Made by a program: the position numbers and the translations under genes. From the NCBI GenBank assembly GCA_946061355.1, contig CAMGRE010000150.1, positions 1 through 5,649 of the forward strand: a stretch of 5,649 nt of DNA. The letters are read 5' to 3'. This stretch comes from an uncultured bacterium. Its GTDB lineage: Bacteria > Bacillota > Clostridia > Lachnospirales > Lachnospiraceae. Below are positions 1 through 5,649 of this stretch, one piece after another (the stretch's first letter is position 1; the number at the start of each line of letters is the position of its first letter). Under the pieces are notes generated by a model, which searched no databases, was not told the DNA's origin, and saw nothing but the letters and a program-made list of their open reading frames with translations.

Positions 1-65
1 GGGATAAGTATGAGGACCCGGACAAACATAAATACAACAAGGCGATCGAAAAATCGATCGGATAA
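1..65 (+). CDS. 3' end of an upstream gene, product unknown (5' partial)
   Basis: Reading from base 3, this stretch is open for 20 codons and ends at TAA (63-65). The peptide is DKYEDPDKHKYNKAIEKSIG, hydrophilic and charged, as is common at the C-terminus of a cytosolic enzyme. The other two + frames give less protein-like reading: one meets TAA at 5-7, and the other gives an arginine/threonine-rich peptide ending at 70-72. Codons such as GAC, AAG, GAG, CCG and ATC match those of the downstream genes. The stop lies 75 bases before the ABC gene and in the same orientation, so this is probably the preceding gene of the same glycan locus. The fragment is too short to assign a family. The call rests on frame, stop position and codon style only. 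Confidence 0.5.
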   Translation, partial: DKYEDPDKHKYNKAIEKSIG

Positions 66-130
66 AGGATAAGACAACCAAAAATCAACCGGTAAAATGG
101 ACAAGGCAGCCGAAAATCAATCGGTAAAAA
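35..130 (+). repeat. Three 32-base imperfect direct repeats bridging two genes
   Basis: Three consecutive 32-base units can be laid out at 35-66, 67-98 and 99-130. Units 2 and 3 match at 26 of 32 positions by hand alignment. Unit 1 aligns to them with a one-base shift: it shares ACAAGGC, a GAAAA(A)TC core and CGG(A)TAAA. A fourth start, GGATAAGGCA at 131-140, directly abuts the ATG at 141. Unit 1 overlaps the last codons and TAA of the upstream gene, so units 2 and 3 look like decayed duplications of that gene end. The strand is strikingly poor in T (about 9 of 80 bases over 61-140). Unit 1 contains a perfect 7-base inverted repeat (43-49 and 54-60, four-base loop), which is only partly kept in later units. 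I see no sigma70-like promoter in the stretch. Confidence 0.7.
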
Positions 131-140
131 GGATAAGGCA

Positions 141-1877
141 ATGAAGATATTACGAAAAATGATGAAGATCATGAATAATAAGCAGAAGGGAAAGATGGGA
201 ATTCTGCTTGTGATGATGGTGATCGGTGCCGTGCTGGAGACGGCCAGTATCTCCCTGATCATCCCGGTGATGACACTCGTCATCAATCCGGACGCTGTGC
301 AGAACAATGCGGTGATGTCCGCGATATACAACGGGCTCCACATGCAGAGTACGAGACAGTTTACCGTTGTTGTCATGATGTCGATGATCTTTGCCTTTGT
401 GCTGAAGAATCTGTTTCTGTTTGCACTGCAGAAGATGATGTACCGTTTTGTCTACAGCAACCAGTTCGAGACACAGCAGAAGCTGCTGCGCAGTTTCGTG
501 AAGAAAAGCTATGAATTTTATTTAAATATCGAGACCTCCACGATCCAGAGGATTATTGCGGCAGACGTGGTCAATGCGTACTTACTGATCCTGAGTGTGC
601 TGCAGATCACGTCCGAGTGTATCATTTTCCTAATGCTTGCGATCGCACTGCTCATTGTTGACTTCAAGATGACGATGGTGATCGCCGGCGTGCTGGTGGC
701 GACGCTGTTTGTCATCAAGAATGTGATCAAGCCGATCATGAACCGGACCGGCAAGGAGAATCAGGATTATGCGGGAATGATCTATCAGTGGCTTTCCCAG
801 ACTGTTATGGGGATCAAGGAGATCAAGATCATCGGACGGGAAAACTATTTTATCGATGAATACTGTGAGCGCGGCTCCCACTATGTGGCTGCCATGGAGC
901 GTCTGAGTCTGTTCAGCAATGCGCCGAAGCTTCTGATCGAGACGGTCTGCATTGCCGGTATGATCTGCTATATGCTCGTCATTGTGCTGTCGGGGCAGGA
1001 ATTGACCGCCATGATGCCGGCGCTGTCAGCGTTCGCCATGGCTGCGGTGCGTCTGATGCCCTCCGCCAACCGCATCAACAATCAACTGACACAGGTGGCA
1101 TATTATGAGCCGTTCTTTATGAATGTCAGTGACAATCTGCTGGAGGAGATCGATGACGACAGGATTGATATGTCCTATGCCAGGGACAATGGCGAGAAGC
1201 TGCCTGTCAAGGACAAGATCGTTCTCGACAACATCACGTATGCGTATCCCAATACGGAGAAACTGATCTTTGACCACGCACATATGGAGATTCCGGTGGG
1301 AAGCTCCGTCGGCATCGTCGGAGGATCCGGTTCCGGCAAGACGACGATCGTTGATATTCTGCTCGGACTGCTGAATATCAGAGAGGGGCAGATTACGGCG
1401 GATGGTACGGATATTCAGACGAATTACAGGGCGTGGCTCAAGAATGTCGGCTATATTCCGCAGATGATCTTCCTGCTGGATGACGATATCCGTAAGAACG
1501 TGGCGTTTGGTATTCCGGAAGAGGAGATCGATGAGGACAGGTTGTGGTATGCGCTGAAGGAGGCGCAGCTTGATGAATTTGTAAAGACACTGCCTGAGGG
1601 AATCCACACAGGCATCGGTGAGCGCGGTATCAGGATCTCCGGCGGACAGAGACAGCGTATCGGTATCGCGAGGGCGCTGTATAATGACCCGGAGGTGCTG
1701 ATCTTAGACGAGGCAACCTCTGCGCTGGATAACGATACCGAGGCGGCGATCATGGAGTCGATCAACCGTTTCCAGGGCCGCAAGACGCTGGTGATCATTG
1801 CCCACAGACTGCAGACCATAGAGAAATGCGATATGGTTTATCGTGTGGAAAACGGCAAGATCCTCAGGGAACGTTGA
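141..1877 (+). CDS. ABC exporter, fused permease and ATPase (PglK/MsbA-like flippase)
   Basis: This 578-residue half-transporter should act as a homodimer in the cytoplasmic membrane, using ATP to flip a lipid-linked sugar or other amphiphile. Residues 1-320 form the membrane domain, with hydrophobic segments near 21-48, 75-98, 150-173, 177-197, 262-284 and 288-306. The ATPase domain follows from about 358: Walker A GGSGSGKT (394-401), Q-loop glutamine in YIPQ (Q441), signature ISGGQRQR (499-506), Walker B VLILDEATSALD (519-530, catalytic E524) and H-loop H555 in IIAHR. All ATP-site residues are present, so it should be active. Length and domain order fit the family; PglK is 564 residues. The opening segment resembles PglK-type exporters, and the glycosyltransferase neighbours favour a lipid-linked oligosaccharide substrate, which is inference. 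The start at 141 has AGGA at 130-133, seven bases upstream. It could instead export a lipid or peptide. Confidence 0.9.
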   Translation: MKILRKMMKIMNNKQKGKMGILLVMMVIGAVLETASISLIIPVMTLVINPDAVQNNAVMSAIYNGLHMQSTRQFTVVVMMSMIFAFVLKNLFLFALQKMMYRFVYSNQFETQQKLLRSFVKKSYEFYLNIETSTIQRIIAADVVNAYLLILSVLQITSECIIFLMLAIALLIVDFKMTMVIAGVLVATLFVIKNVIKPIMNRTGKENQDYAGMIYQWLSQTVMGIKEIKIIGRENYFIDEYCERGSHYVAAMERLSLFSNAPKLLIETVCIAGMICYMLVIVLSGQELTAMMPALSAFAMAAVRLMPSANRINNQLTQVAYYEPFFMNVSDNLLEEIDDDRIDMSYARDNGEKLPVKDKIVLDNITYAYPNTEKLIFDHAHMEIPVGSSVGIVGGSGSGKTTIVDILLGLLNIREGQITADGTDIQTNYRAWLKNVGYIPQMIFLLDDDIRKNVAFGIPEEEIDEDRLWYALKEAQLDEFVKTLPEGIHTGIGERGIRISGGQRQRIGIARALYNDPEVLILDEATSALDNDTEAAIMESINRFQGRKTLVIIAHRLQTIEKCDMVYRVENGKILRER

Positions 1878-1895
1878 TCTTTGGGAGAAATGCAT

Positions 1896-1901
1896 GGAGA
1901 G
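1896..1901 (+). promoter_or_regulatory. Ribosome binding site that sets the GT2 start
   Basis: GGAGAG lies six bases before ATG 1908. The two in-frame upstream candidates, TTG 1881 and ATG 1890, are poorer: the purine run GGGAGA (1883-1888) is only one base from ATG 1890, and TTG 1881 has no good site at normal spacing. Starting at 1908 gives a protein that opens with MKLSIIVPFYQ, the usual first strand of GT2 enzymes. Confidence 0.7.
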
Positions 1902-1907
1902 AGTGGG

Positions 1908-2969
1908 ATGAAGCTCAGCATTATCGTGCCTTTTTATCAGATGGCACAGGACGGAAAACTGAAGTACTGTATGGAGTCCCTGTTAAACCAGACGATCGGG
2001 AACGGAGAGTCTGCGGGCGAGAGGGCAGCAGGCGAGATTTATGATTATGAGATTCTGGCTGTGGACGATTGCTCAAAGGATGACACGTATGTCATGTTGA
2101 AACAGTACGAGGCTGGACATCCCGGACGGGTGCGCGCGCTGCAGACACCTGTCAATAAGAAGCAGGGTGGAGCCAGAAATCTGGGGCTTGCAAATGCGAC
2201 AGGGGAATGGATTGGCTTCATGGACGGCGATGACTGGGCGGCTCCCGATATGTTTGAGAAACTGATCGTGAAGGGAGAGGCTACCGGCGCTGACGTGGTG
2301 GGCTGTGATCTCCATCACGTTCATGAGCACACGATGGAGATCGGGACGATCGCCAACGCCAACACGATGGATCAGACCGGTGTGCTGAATCCGGAGAAAT
2401 ACAGGAAGCTCATGCTCAATCCCTGCAGCATGGTGATCAAGATCTATAGAAAAAGTGTGATTCAGGAGCATAAGCTTACTTTCCCGGAAGGGATCTTTTA
2501 TGAGGATAACTGCGCGGGACCGGTCTGGATGCTTTCCTGTAAGCATTTTGAGAAGGTAGAGGAGCCCCTGTATTATTATTATCAGGATCAAAGTTCCACC
2601 ACACATTTCATCAGTGAACAGAAATGTCTGGACAGGATGCGGGCGGGGGAACTGCTGGTAGAGCAGTGCAGGCAGAGAGGCTTTTATGAGTCGTATCATA
2701 CCGAATTGGAATTTGCGTTTGCAAAACTGTATTATATGAACACACTGTTCACGTATATGATCGGCGTGAGGAGACAGAGGATCTCCTTCCTGGAAGAACT
2801 GAAGCGGGGGATCCTGCGGGAATTTCCGGAGTTCCGGGAGAATCCTTACTATCAGAAGGAATTTGATGCGGAACAGAAGAAACTGGCATCGCTTCATATG
2901 AAGTCGAGCCTGCTGTTCTATGTGTATTATAAGGCGCTGACCGCGTATCGGCGGCTGTTTCGGAGGTAA
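1908..2969 (+). CDS. Family 2 glycosyltransferase (GT-A fold)
   Basis: This 353-residue protein should transfer a sugar from a nucleotide-sugar donor to a glycan or lipid-linked acceptor at the inner face of the membrane. The N-terminal GT-A domain opens with KLSIIVPFY, followed by the nucleotide-binding VDDCSKDDT (52-60), GGARNLGLANATGEW (87-101) and the metal-binding DxD region MDGDDW (105-110). FPEGIFYEDN (192-201) carries the ED pair (E199, D200) expected to include the catalytic base. PLYYYYQDQSSTTH (220-233) matches the tail motif common in surface-polysaccharide GT2 enzymes. The rest is helical and basic, with a weakly hydrophobic stretch near 334-345 that might lean on the membrane but is not a clear membrane span. 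Between the first helix and the second strand there is an extra segment of about 15 residues (31-46), absent from typical members. It starts 30 bases after the ABC gene and ends 8 bases before the GT-C gene, so an operon is likely. Donor and acceptor are unknown. Confidence 0.9.
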   Translation: MKLSIIVPFYQMAQDGKLKYCMESLLNQTIGNGESAGERAAGEIYDYEILAVDDCSKDDTYVMLKQYEAGHPGRVRALQTPVNKKQGGARNLGLANATGEWIGFMDGDDWAAPDMFEKLIVKGEATGADVVGCDLHHVHEHTMEIGTIANANTMDQTGVLNPEKYRKLMLNPCSMVIKIYRKSVIQEHKLTFPEGIFYEDNCAGPVWMLSCKHFEKVEEPLYYYYQDQSSTTHFISEQKCLDRMRAGELLVEQCRQRGFYESYHTELEFAFAKLYYMNTLFTYMIGVRRQRISFLEELKRGILREFPEFRENPYYQKEFDAEQKKLASLHMKSSLLFYVYYKALTAYRRLFRR

Positions 2970-2980
2970 TATGTAAAATG
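2962..2980 (+). promoter_or_regulatory. GGAGG site with ATG-TAA start-stop pair before the GT-C start
   Basis: GGAGG (2962-2966) overlaps the last codons of the GT2 gene. Four bases after it is ATG (2971-2973), which is followed at once by TAA (2974-2976). The real GT-C start, ATG 2978-2980, begins one base later and 11 bases from GGAGG, longer than the ideal spacing. The GT2 stop (2967-2969) also sits inside this element. The sequence is certain; a role in coupling or tuning translation is inference. Confidence 0.5.
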
Positions 2981-5092
2981 ACAAAACTGTCAGAAAAATT
3001 AGACAGCATATTTCGTATATTGATCTTAATCTTATTCGGGGTATTTGTGTCGTATCTGGCGCTTCTCAGCCTGTTCAGCACACAGTATGCGTTTGTCGGG
3101 GAGGCGGCCAGCGTATCCGATTCTCCGGTCAAGGCGCTGCTTCTGTATGTTCTGCTGGTCGGAGCGGTCTGCCTGTGGAAAAAATTCAGGCTGTCCCGCT
3201 ATCTGGAGCCGTATCAGAAACTGATCAAAGCGACGGGCGTGATTGCGCTGCTTGTCTTCCTTGTCTGGTTCATTTTGTCAACCCAGCTGGAACCGCATGG
3301 TGACCAGCTTGCCATCTGCAGTGCTGCCGATCAGATTCAGAACTATGATTTTTCACAGTTTGTTCAGGGGAATTATTTTGACTACTGGCCGTTCCAGTCG
3401 AGGATCGTGGTGTTTCTGTGGTTCTTTTTCCGGATCTTCGGACCGTCCAATTACGATGCGTTTCATTTCCTGAACGCTGTGTCCATCGTGATCTCGCTTC
3501 ATCTGGTCTCGAGGATTTTCAGCCTGACCATGTGCAATGAGGAACAGAGTAAGGCAAAAGAGAATCTTATCTTTCTTGCATGTATGATGTTTCTCCCGTT
3601 TCTGATGTATGTGACGTTTATTTACGGGAATCTGCCGGGACTTGCATTCATTCTGGGCGCTGTCTACTGGGAAGTGCGCTTCATGGAGGAGCATAAGGGA
3701 TATCAGCTTGCACTTATGGCTCTTCTGTGTGCAGTCGGCGTATGGCTCAAGAATACGTATCTGATCTTTGTGGTGGCGATTATTATATTCCTGCTGGTGG
3801 ATCTCTGGCAGAGAAGGAAAGCTTCCGCCATCGTCGGGGCAGTCTGTGTGGCTGCCGCGATCTCGCTGATCAATATGGGATCGGATTTGATCCTGGAGCA
3901 CAGGATGGGATTTGAGCTGTCGGAGGGGTCTCCCATGATCGCATGGGTCACCATGGCGTTTGGCGAGGATGAGAACGGCAATCCGGTGAAATTTGACAGT
4001 TATAATATTGATGTATATACGGAAAATGACAGGGATACCGCAAAGGCGCAGGAGGCGGCTTTCGCGGAGCTTGGCCGCAGACTGGAGAATCTGACGGACA
4101 CACCGGGGCATTTTATCCGGTTTATGGGAAGGAAGCTTGCGATCGAATGGAACGAGCCTACCTTTGAAAGTGTTGTGGCAAACAACAGGCAGTACCCGCA
4201 GGTCGAGCAGCCGGAGAGTATGGAGCGTCTGCTACAGCAGGATAACAGAAGTATCCTTGTGAAATATGCCAATCTGTTTCATGCCATGGTTCTGCTCGGA
4301 TGTGTGACCTGGGTGTTTTTGAAGGGGAAGAAGGCATCACCGCAGGAACTCTTCTTTGCACTGATCTTTGTCGGAGGATTTCTGTTCCAGCTGTTCTGGG
4401 AGACGGCGGCGCAGTATACGCTTCCTTTTTTCCTGCTCCTGATCCCCTATGCAGTGACGGGATACCTCGCGGCAGGAGAACGAGTGCTTGCAGGTGTGGA
4501 AGGACATCGTGTGGACCGGGCAATGCTTGCGGGATATGGAGTGGCGGCAGTTGTGATCCTCCTGACAGGGGTGTCGGGAAATCAGGTGATTCATGATCTG
4601 TTCAAGGTGGATCATGACACGGCAGCGTACACGGAGCACTTGAATGAGATTATCAGTCAGGAACTTGCGGATGCCGGAGCGGTGAAGGACGGCCATTATA
4701 TCGTGACACCTGTCACAATGCCGGATCACGGAATTGCCGTGTTGGGAGAACTCAGTAAGGATGATGAGGTCAATCAGGCGACACCCGTGAGGCTCGTTCC
4801 TTTGGACGAGAATCATAGCGGAATTCTTGAGATCTATCATGAATACAATTATGACCTTCTGAGACTGCAGTCCACGCAGCTGCTGCTGTCCTTAAGCGGG
4901 GAACCGGATGATCCGGAGACGATCGTCGGGCAGGATTTTGACAATGCCTGCTTCCGAATTATAGAAGTGGAAGAAAAAGGGTATGCTATCACTTACGGAA
5001 ATGATTATGCATTGGCGTGTGACGGAGAGATGCTCACGATCAGGCCATATGATGGAAACGACAACCAGATCTGGACGCTTAAGCGCAGATAA
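2978..5092 (+). CDS. Polytopic GT-C-like membrane glycosyltransferase with soluble C-terminal tail
   Basis: This 704-residue protein has about 12-14 hydrophobic segments, near 11-34, 51-66, 84-101, 141-155, 163-182, 197-214, 217-231, 243-256, 260-275, 283-300, 432-447, 457-474, 478-498 and 515-532. The first large outer loop contains EPHGDQ (105-110) and then WPFQSR (137-142). This is the place where GT-C (PMT/ArnT-like, family 39-like) enzymes carry their catalytic acidic residue, making D109 the best candidate. WLKNTYLIF (256-264) and WETAAQYTLPF (474-484) also fit the GT-C layout. A large outer loop (about 300-430) contains GSPMIAWVTMAFGED (317-331) and KLAIEWNEPTF (386-396), patterns I associate with Firmicute members. 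The expected role is sugar transfer from a polyprenyl-phosphate donor outside the cytoplasm. The tail (533-704) is soluble and ends with a lectin-like QIW motif. No exact family was confirmed. A polymerase or ligase role is possible. Confidence 0.75.
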   Translation: MTKLSEKLDSIFRILILILFGVFVSYLALLSLFSTQYAFVGEAASVSDSPVKALLLYVLLVGAVCLWKKFRLSRYLEPYQKLIKATGVIALLVFLVWFILSTQLEPHGDQLAICSAADQIQNYDFSQFVQGNYFDYWPFQSRIVVFLWFFFRIFGPSNYDAFHFLNAVSIVISLHLVSRIFSLTMCNEEQSKAKENLIFLACMMFLPFLMYVTFIYGNLPGLAFILGAVYWEVRFMEEHKGYQLALMALLCAVGVWLKNTYLIFVVAIIIFLLVDLWQRRKASAIVGAVCVAAAISLINMGSDLILEHRMGFELSEGSPMIAWVTMAFGEDENGNPVKFDSYNIDVYTENDRDTAKAQEAAFAELGRRLENLTDTPGHFIRFMGRKLAIEWNEPTFESVVANNRQYPQVEQPESMERLLQQDNRSILVKYANLFHAMVLLGCVTWVFLKGKKASPQELFFALIFVGGFLFQLFWETAAQYTLPFFLLLIPYAVTGYLAAGERVLAGVEGHRVDRAMLAGYGVAAVVILLTGVSGNQVIHDLFKVDHDTAAYTEHLNEIISQELADAGAVKDGHYIVTPVTMPDHGIAVLGELSKDDEVNQATPVRLVPLDENHSGILEIYHEYNYDLLRLQSTQLLLSLSGEPDDPETIVGQDFDNACFRIIEVEEKGYAITYGNDYALACDGEMLTIRPYDGNDNQIWTLKRR

Positions 5093-5099
5093 ACCGGAA

Positions 5100-5128
5100 T
5101 TGCTAACGGCGGAAGATTGTGGTAGAAT
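5100..5128 (+). promoter_or_regulatory. Predicted sigma70-type promoter with extended -10
   Basis: TTGCTA (5100-5105, four of six matches to TTGACA) is followed after exactly 17 bases by TAGAAT (5123-5128, five of six matches to TATAAT). TG at 5120-5121 gives the extended -10 arrangement TGnTAGAAT. Transcription would begin near 5134-5136. It lies just after the GT-C stop (5090-5092) and before the dehydratase, so the latter probably has its own transcript. I found no U-tract terminator between the two genes, so read-through from upstream may also occur. Confidence 0.65.
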
Positions 5129-5135
5129 GTCGTCA

Positions 5136-5164
5136 GGTGCTTGCGGGGAAAATCCGCAGGTATC
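5136..5164 (+). promoter_or_regulatory. Leader hairpin at the predicted 5' end of the dehydratase mRNA
   Basis: Bases 5136-5146 pair with 5154-5164 to form an 11-pair stem with three G-U pairs and a seven-base loop GGAAAAT. The top four pairs next to the loop are all G-C. The stem would begin within one or two bases of the predicted transcription start. The following bases (GGGATATTTATAAT) do not form the U-run of a rho-independent terminator. A role in mRNA stability or as a regulator binding site is possible; I do not recognise a known riboswitch. Confidence 0.45.
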
Positions 5165-5194
5165 GGGATATTTATAATGCGAGGAGAATAATCG

Positions 5195-5649
5195 ATGTTA
5201 AACGATAAAACAATTTTGATCACCGGAGGCACAGGTTCCTTCGGAAAATGCTTCACCAAATATGTGCTGACACATTACCACCCCAAAAAGATCATTATCT
5301 ATTCCAGGGATGAGTTCAAGCAGTTTATCATGCAGAACGAATTCAAGGAGTTAAATAAGGAAAATCAGCTCCGCTTCTTTATCGGAGACGTGCGTGACAA
5401 GGCGAGAATGCAGAGAGCGTTTGAGGGCGTGGATTATGTGATCCATGCGGCTGCTCTGAAGCAGGTGCCGGCATGTGAGTACAATCCGGATGAAGCGATC
5501 AAGACCAACATTCATGGTGCGCAGAATGTGATCGACGCGGCGCTCGATGCCGGGACGGTGAAGAAAGTAGTGGCGCTCTCCACAGACAAGGCGGTAAATC
5601 CCGTGAACCTTTACGGCGGCACGAAGCTCGTGTCGGACAAGCTGTTTAT
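5195..5649 (+). CDS. pseB: UDP-N-acetylglucosamine 4,6-dehydratase (inverting), PseB type, 3' partial
   Basis: The first 151 residues of a short-chain dehydrogenase/reductase-type enzyme are present and the gene runs off the window. PseB enzymes use NADP+ to convert UDP-GlcNAc, with C5 inversion, to a 4-keto-6-deoxy-L-arabino sugar, the first step to pseudaminic acid and some other amino sugars. Visible motifs are the Rossmann loop GGTGSFG (11-17), YSRDE (36-40, which fits recognition of the NADP phosphate), GDVRD (64-68), HAAALKQVP (84-92) and STDKAVNPVNLYGGTK (129-144). These supply the DK pair (D131, K132) and Y140 corresponding to the PseB catalytic residues, plus K144. The start at 5195 is supported by GAGGAG (5181-5186) eight bases upstream. 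Its own promoter lies about 70 bases upstream of the start. Short PseB and longer membrane-anchored FlaA1/CapE-type relatives share these motifs. The absence of N-terminal membrane segments favours PseB or a soluble relative. Whether the product is pseudaminic acid needs the genes beyond the window. Confidence 0.88.
   Translation, partial: MLNDKTILITGGTGSFGKCFTKYVLTHYHPKKIIIYSRDEFKQFIMQNEFKELNKENQLRFFIGDVRDKARMQRAFEGVDYVIHAAALKQVPACEYNPDEAIKTNIHGAQNVIDAALDAGTVKKVVALSTDKAVNPVNLYGGTKLVSDKLF

Noticed and set aside
43..60. Inverted repeat considered as a rho-independent terminator
   Set aside because: The stem is only seven pairs with an A-loop and no T-run follows on either strand; it also lies inside the probable coding end.
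35..130. Repeat array considered as a CRISPR array
   Set aside because: The units are directly adjacent with no unique spacers, and they are imperfect and decaying; not CRISPR architecture.
1026..1607. Minus-strand open frame of 193 codons opposite the ABC ATPase region
   Set aside because: It is antisense to conserved Walker A and Q-loop coding sequence and shows no motifs of its own.
1826..2044. Plus-strand 72-codon frame spanning the ABC/GT2 junction
   Set aside because: It overlaps both genes out of frame, is rich in G, R and E, and has no homology signal I can recognise.
2073..2984. Long minus-strand open frame (303 codons) opposite the GT2 gene
   Set aside because: It is fully antisense to a well-supported glycosyltransferase, has no recognisable motif, and its histidine-, isoleucine- and leucine-rich composition is typical of a shadow frame.
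3353..4111. Minus-strand open frame of 252 codons opposite the GT-C gene
   Set aside because: The composition is rich in H, Q, K and R with no domain pattern, and it lies opposite membrane segments; a shadow of the real gene.
5136..5164. Leader hairpin considered as a terminator for the GT-C gene
   Set aside because: It is followed by GGGATATTTATAAT rather than a run of T, and it lies downstream of a good promoter, so it fits a leader structure better.
5173..5178. Perfect TATAAT considered as the dehydratase promoter -10
   Set aside because: No -35-like hexamer lies 16-18 bases upstream, and a start near 5185 would fall in the ribosome binding site. The 5100-5128 promoter is better formed.

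Overview
The window looks like part of a surface-glycan or glycoconjugate biosynthesis locus from a Gram-positive gut-type Firmicute, most likely a Lachnospiraceae/Clostridiales relative. That placement is inference from three things: strong GGAGG-type ribosome binding sites, roughly balanced base composition with a mixture of AGG/AGA and CGN arginine codons, and the protein style. All supported genes lie on the + strand.

Layout: (1) bases 1-65 are probably the 3' end of an upstream gene. (2) Bases 35-130 hold three 32-base imperfect repeat units that begin inside that gene's end and run to just before the next start codon. (3) 141-1877 encodes a full-length ABC exporter of the PglK/MsbA type (membrane domain fused to ATPase). 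(4) 1908-2969 encodes a family 2 (GT-A fold) glycosyltransferase. (5) 2978-5092 encodes a 704-residue polytopic membrane protein that looks like a GT-C glycosyltransferase with an unusual soluble tail. (6) 5093-5194 is an intergenic region with a convincing promoter and a leader hairpin. (7) 5195 to the window end is the N-terminal 151 residues of a PseB-type UDP-GlcNAc 4,6-dehydratase.

Genes 3-5 are closely spaced (30 and 8 bases between them) and probably form one transcription unit. The inferred division of labour: the GT2 enzyme adds a sugar to a lipid-linked or other acceptor in the cytoplasm, the ABC protein flips the lipid-linked product across the membrane, and the GT-C protein transfers a sugar from a polyprenyl-phosphate donor on the outer face. 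The dehydratase appears to start a new transcription unit supplying a modified nucleotide sugar (the first step towards pseudaminic acid or a related 2,6-dideoxy amino sugar). Acceptor and glycan identity cannot be read from this window.

I see no CRISPR array, tRNA, rRNA, insertion sequence or clear rho-independent terminator. The most interesting points are the repeat array bridging the first two genes, the lectin-like duplicated tail on the GT-C protein, the ATG-TAA start-stop pair between the GT2 and GT-C genes, and the promoter plus 5'-end hairpin ahead of the dehydratase. None of these proves a new system; the cassette reads mainly as a recognisable glycan pathway with some odd details.
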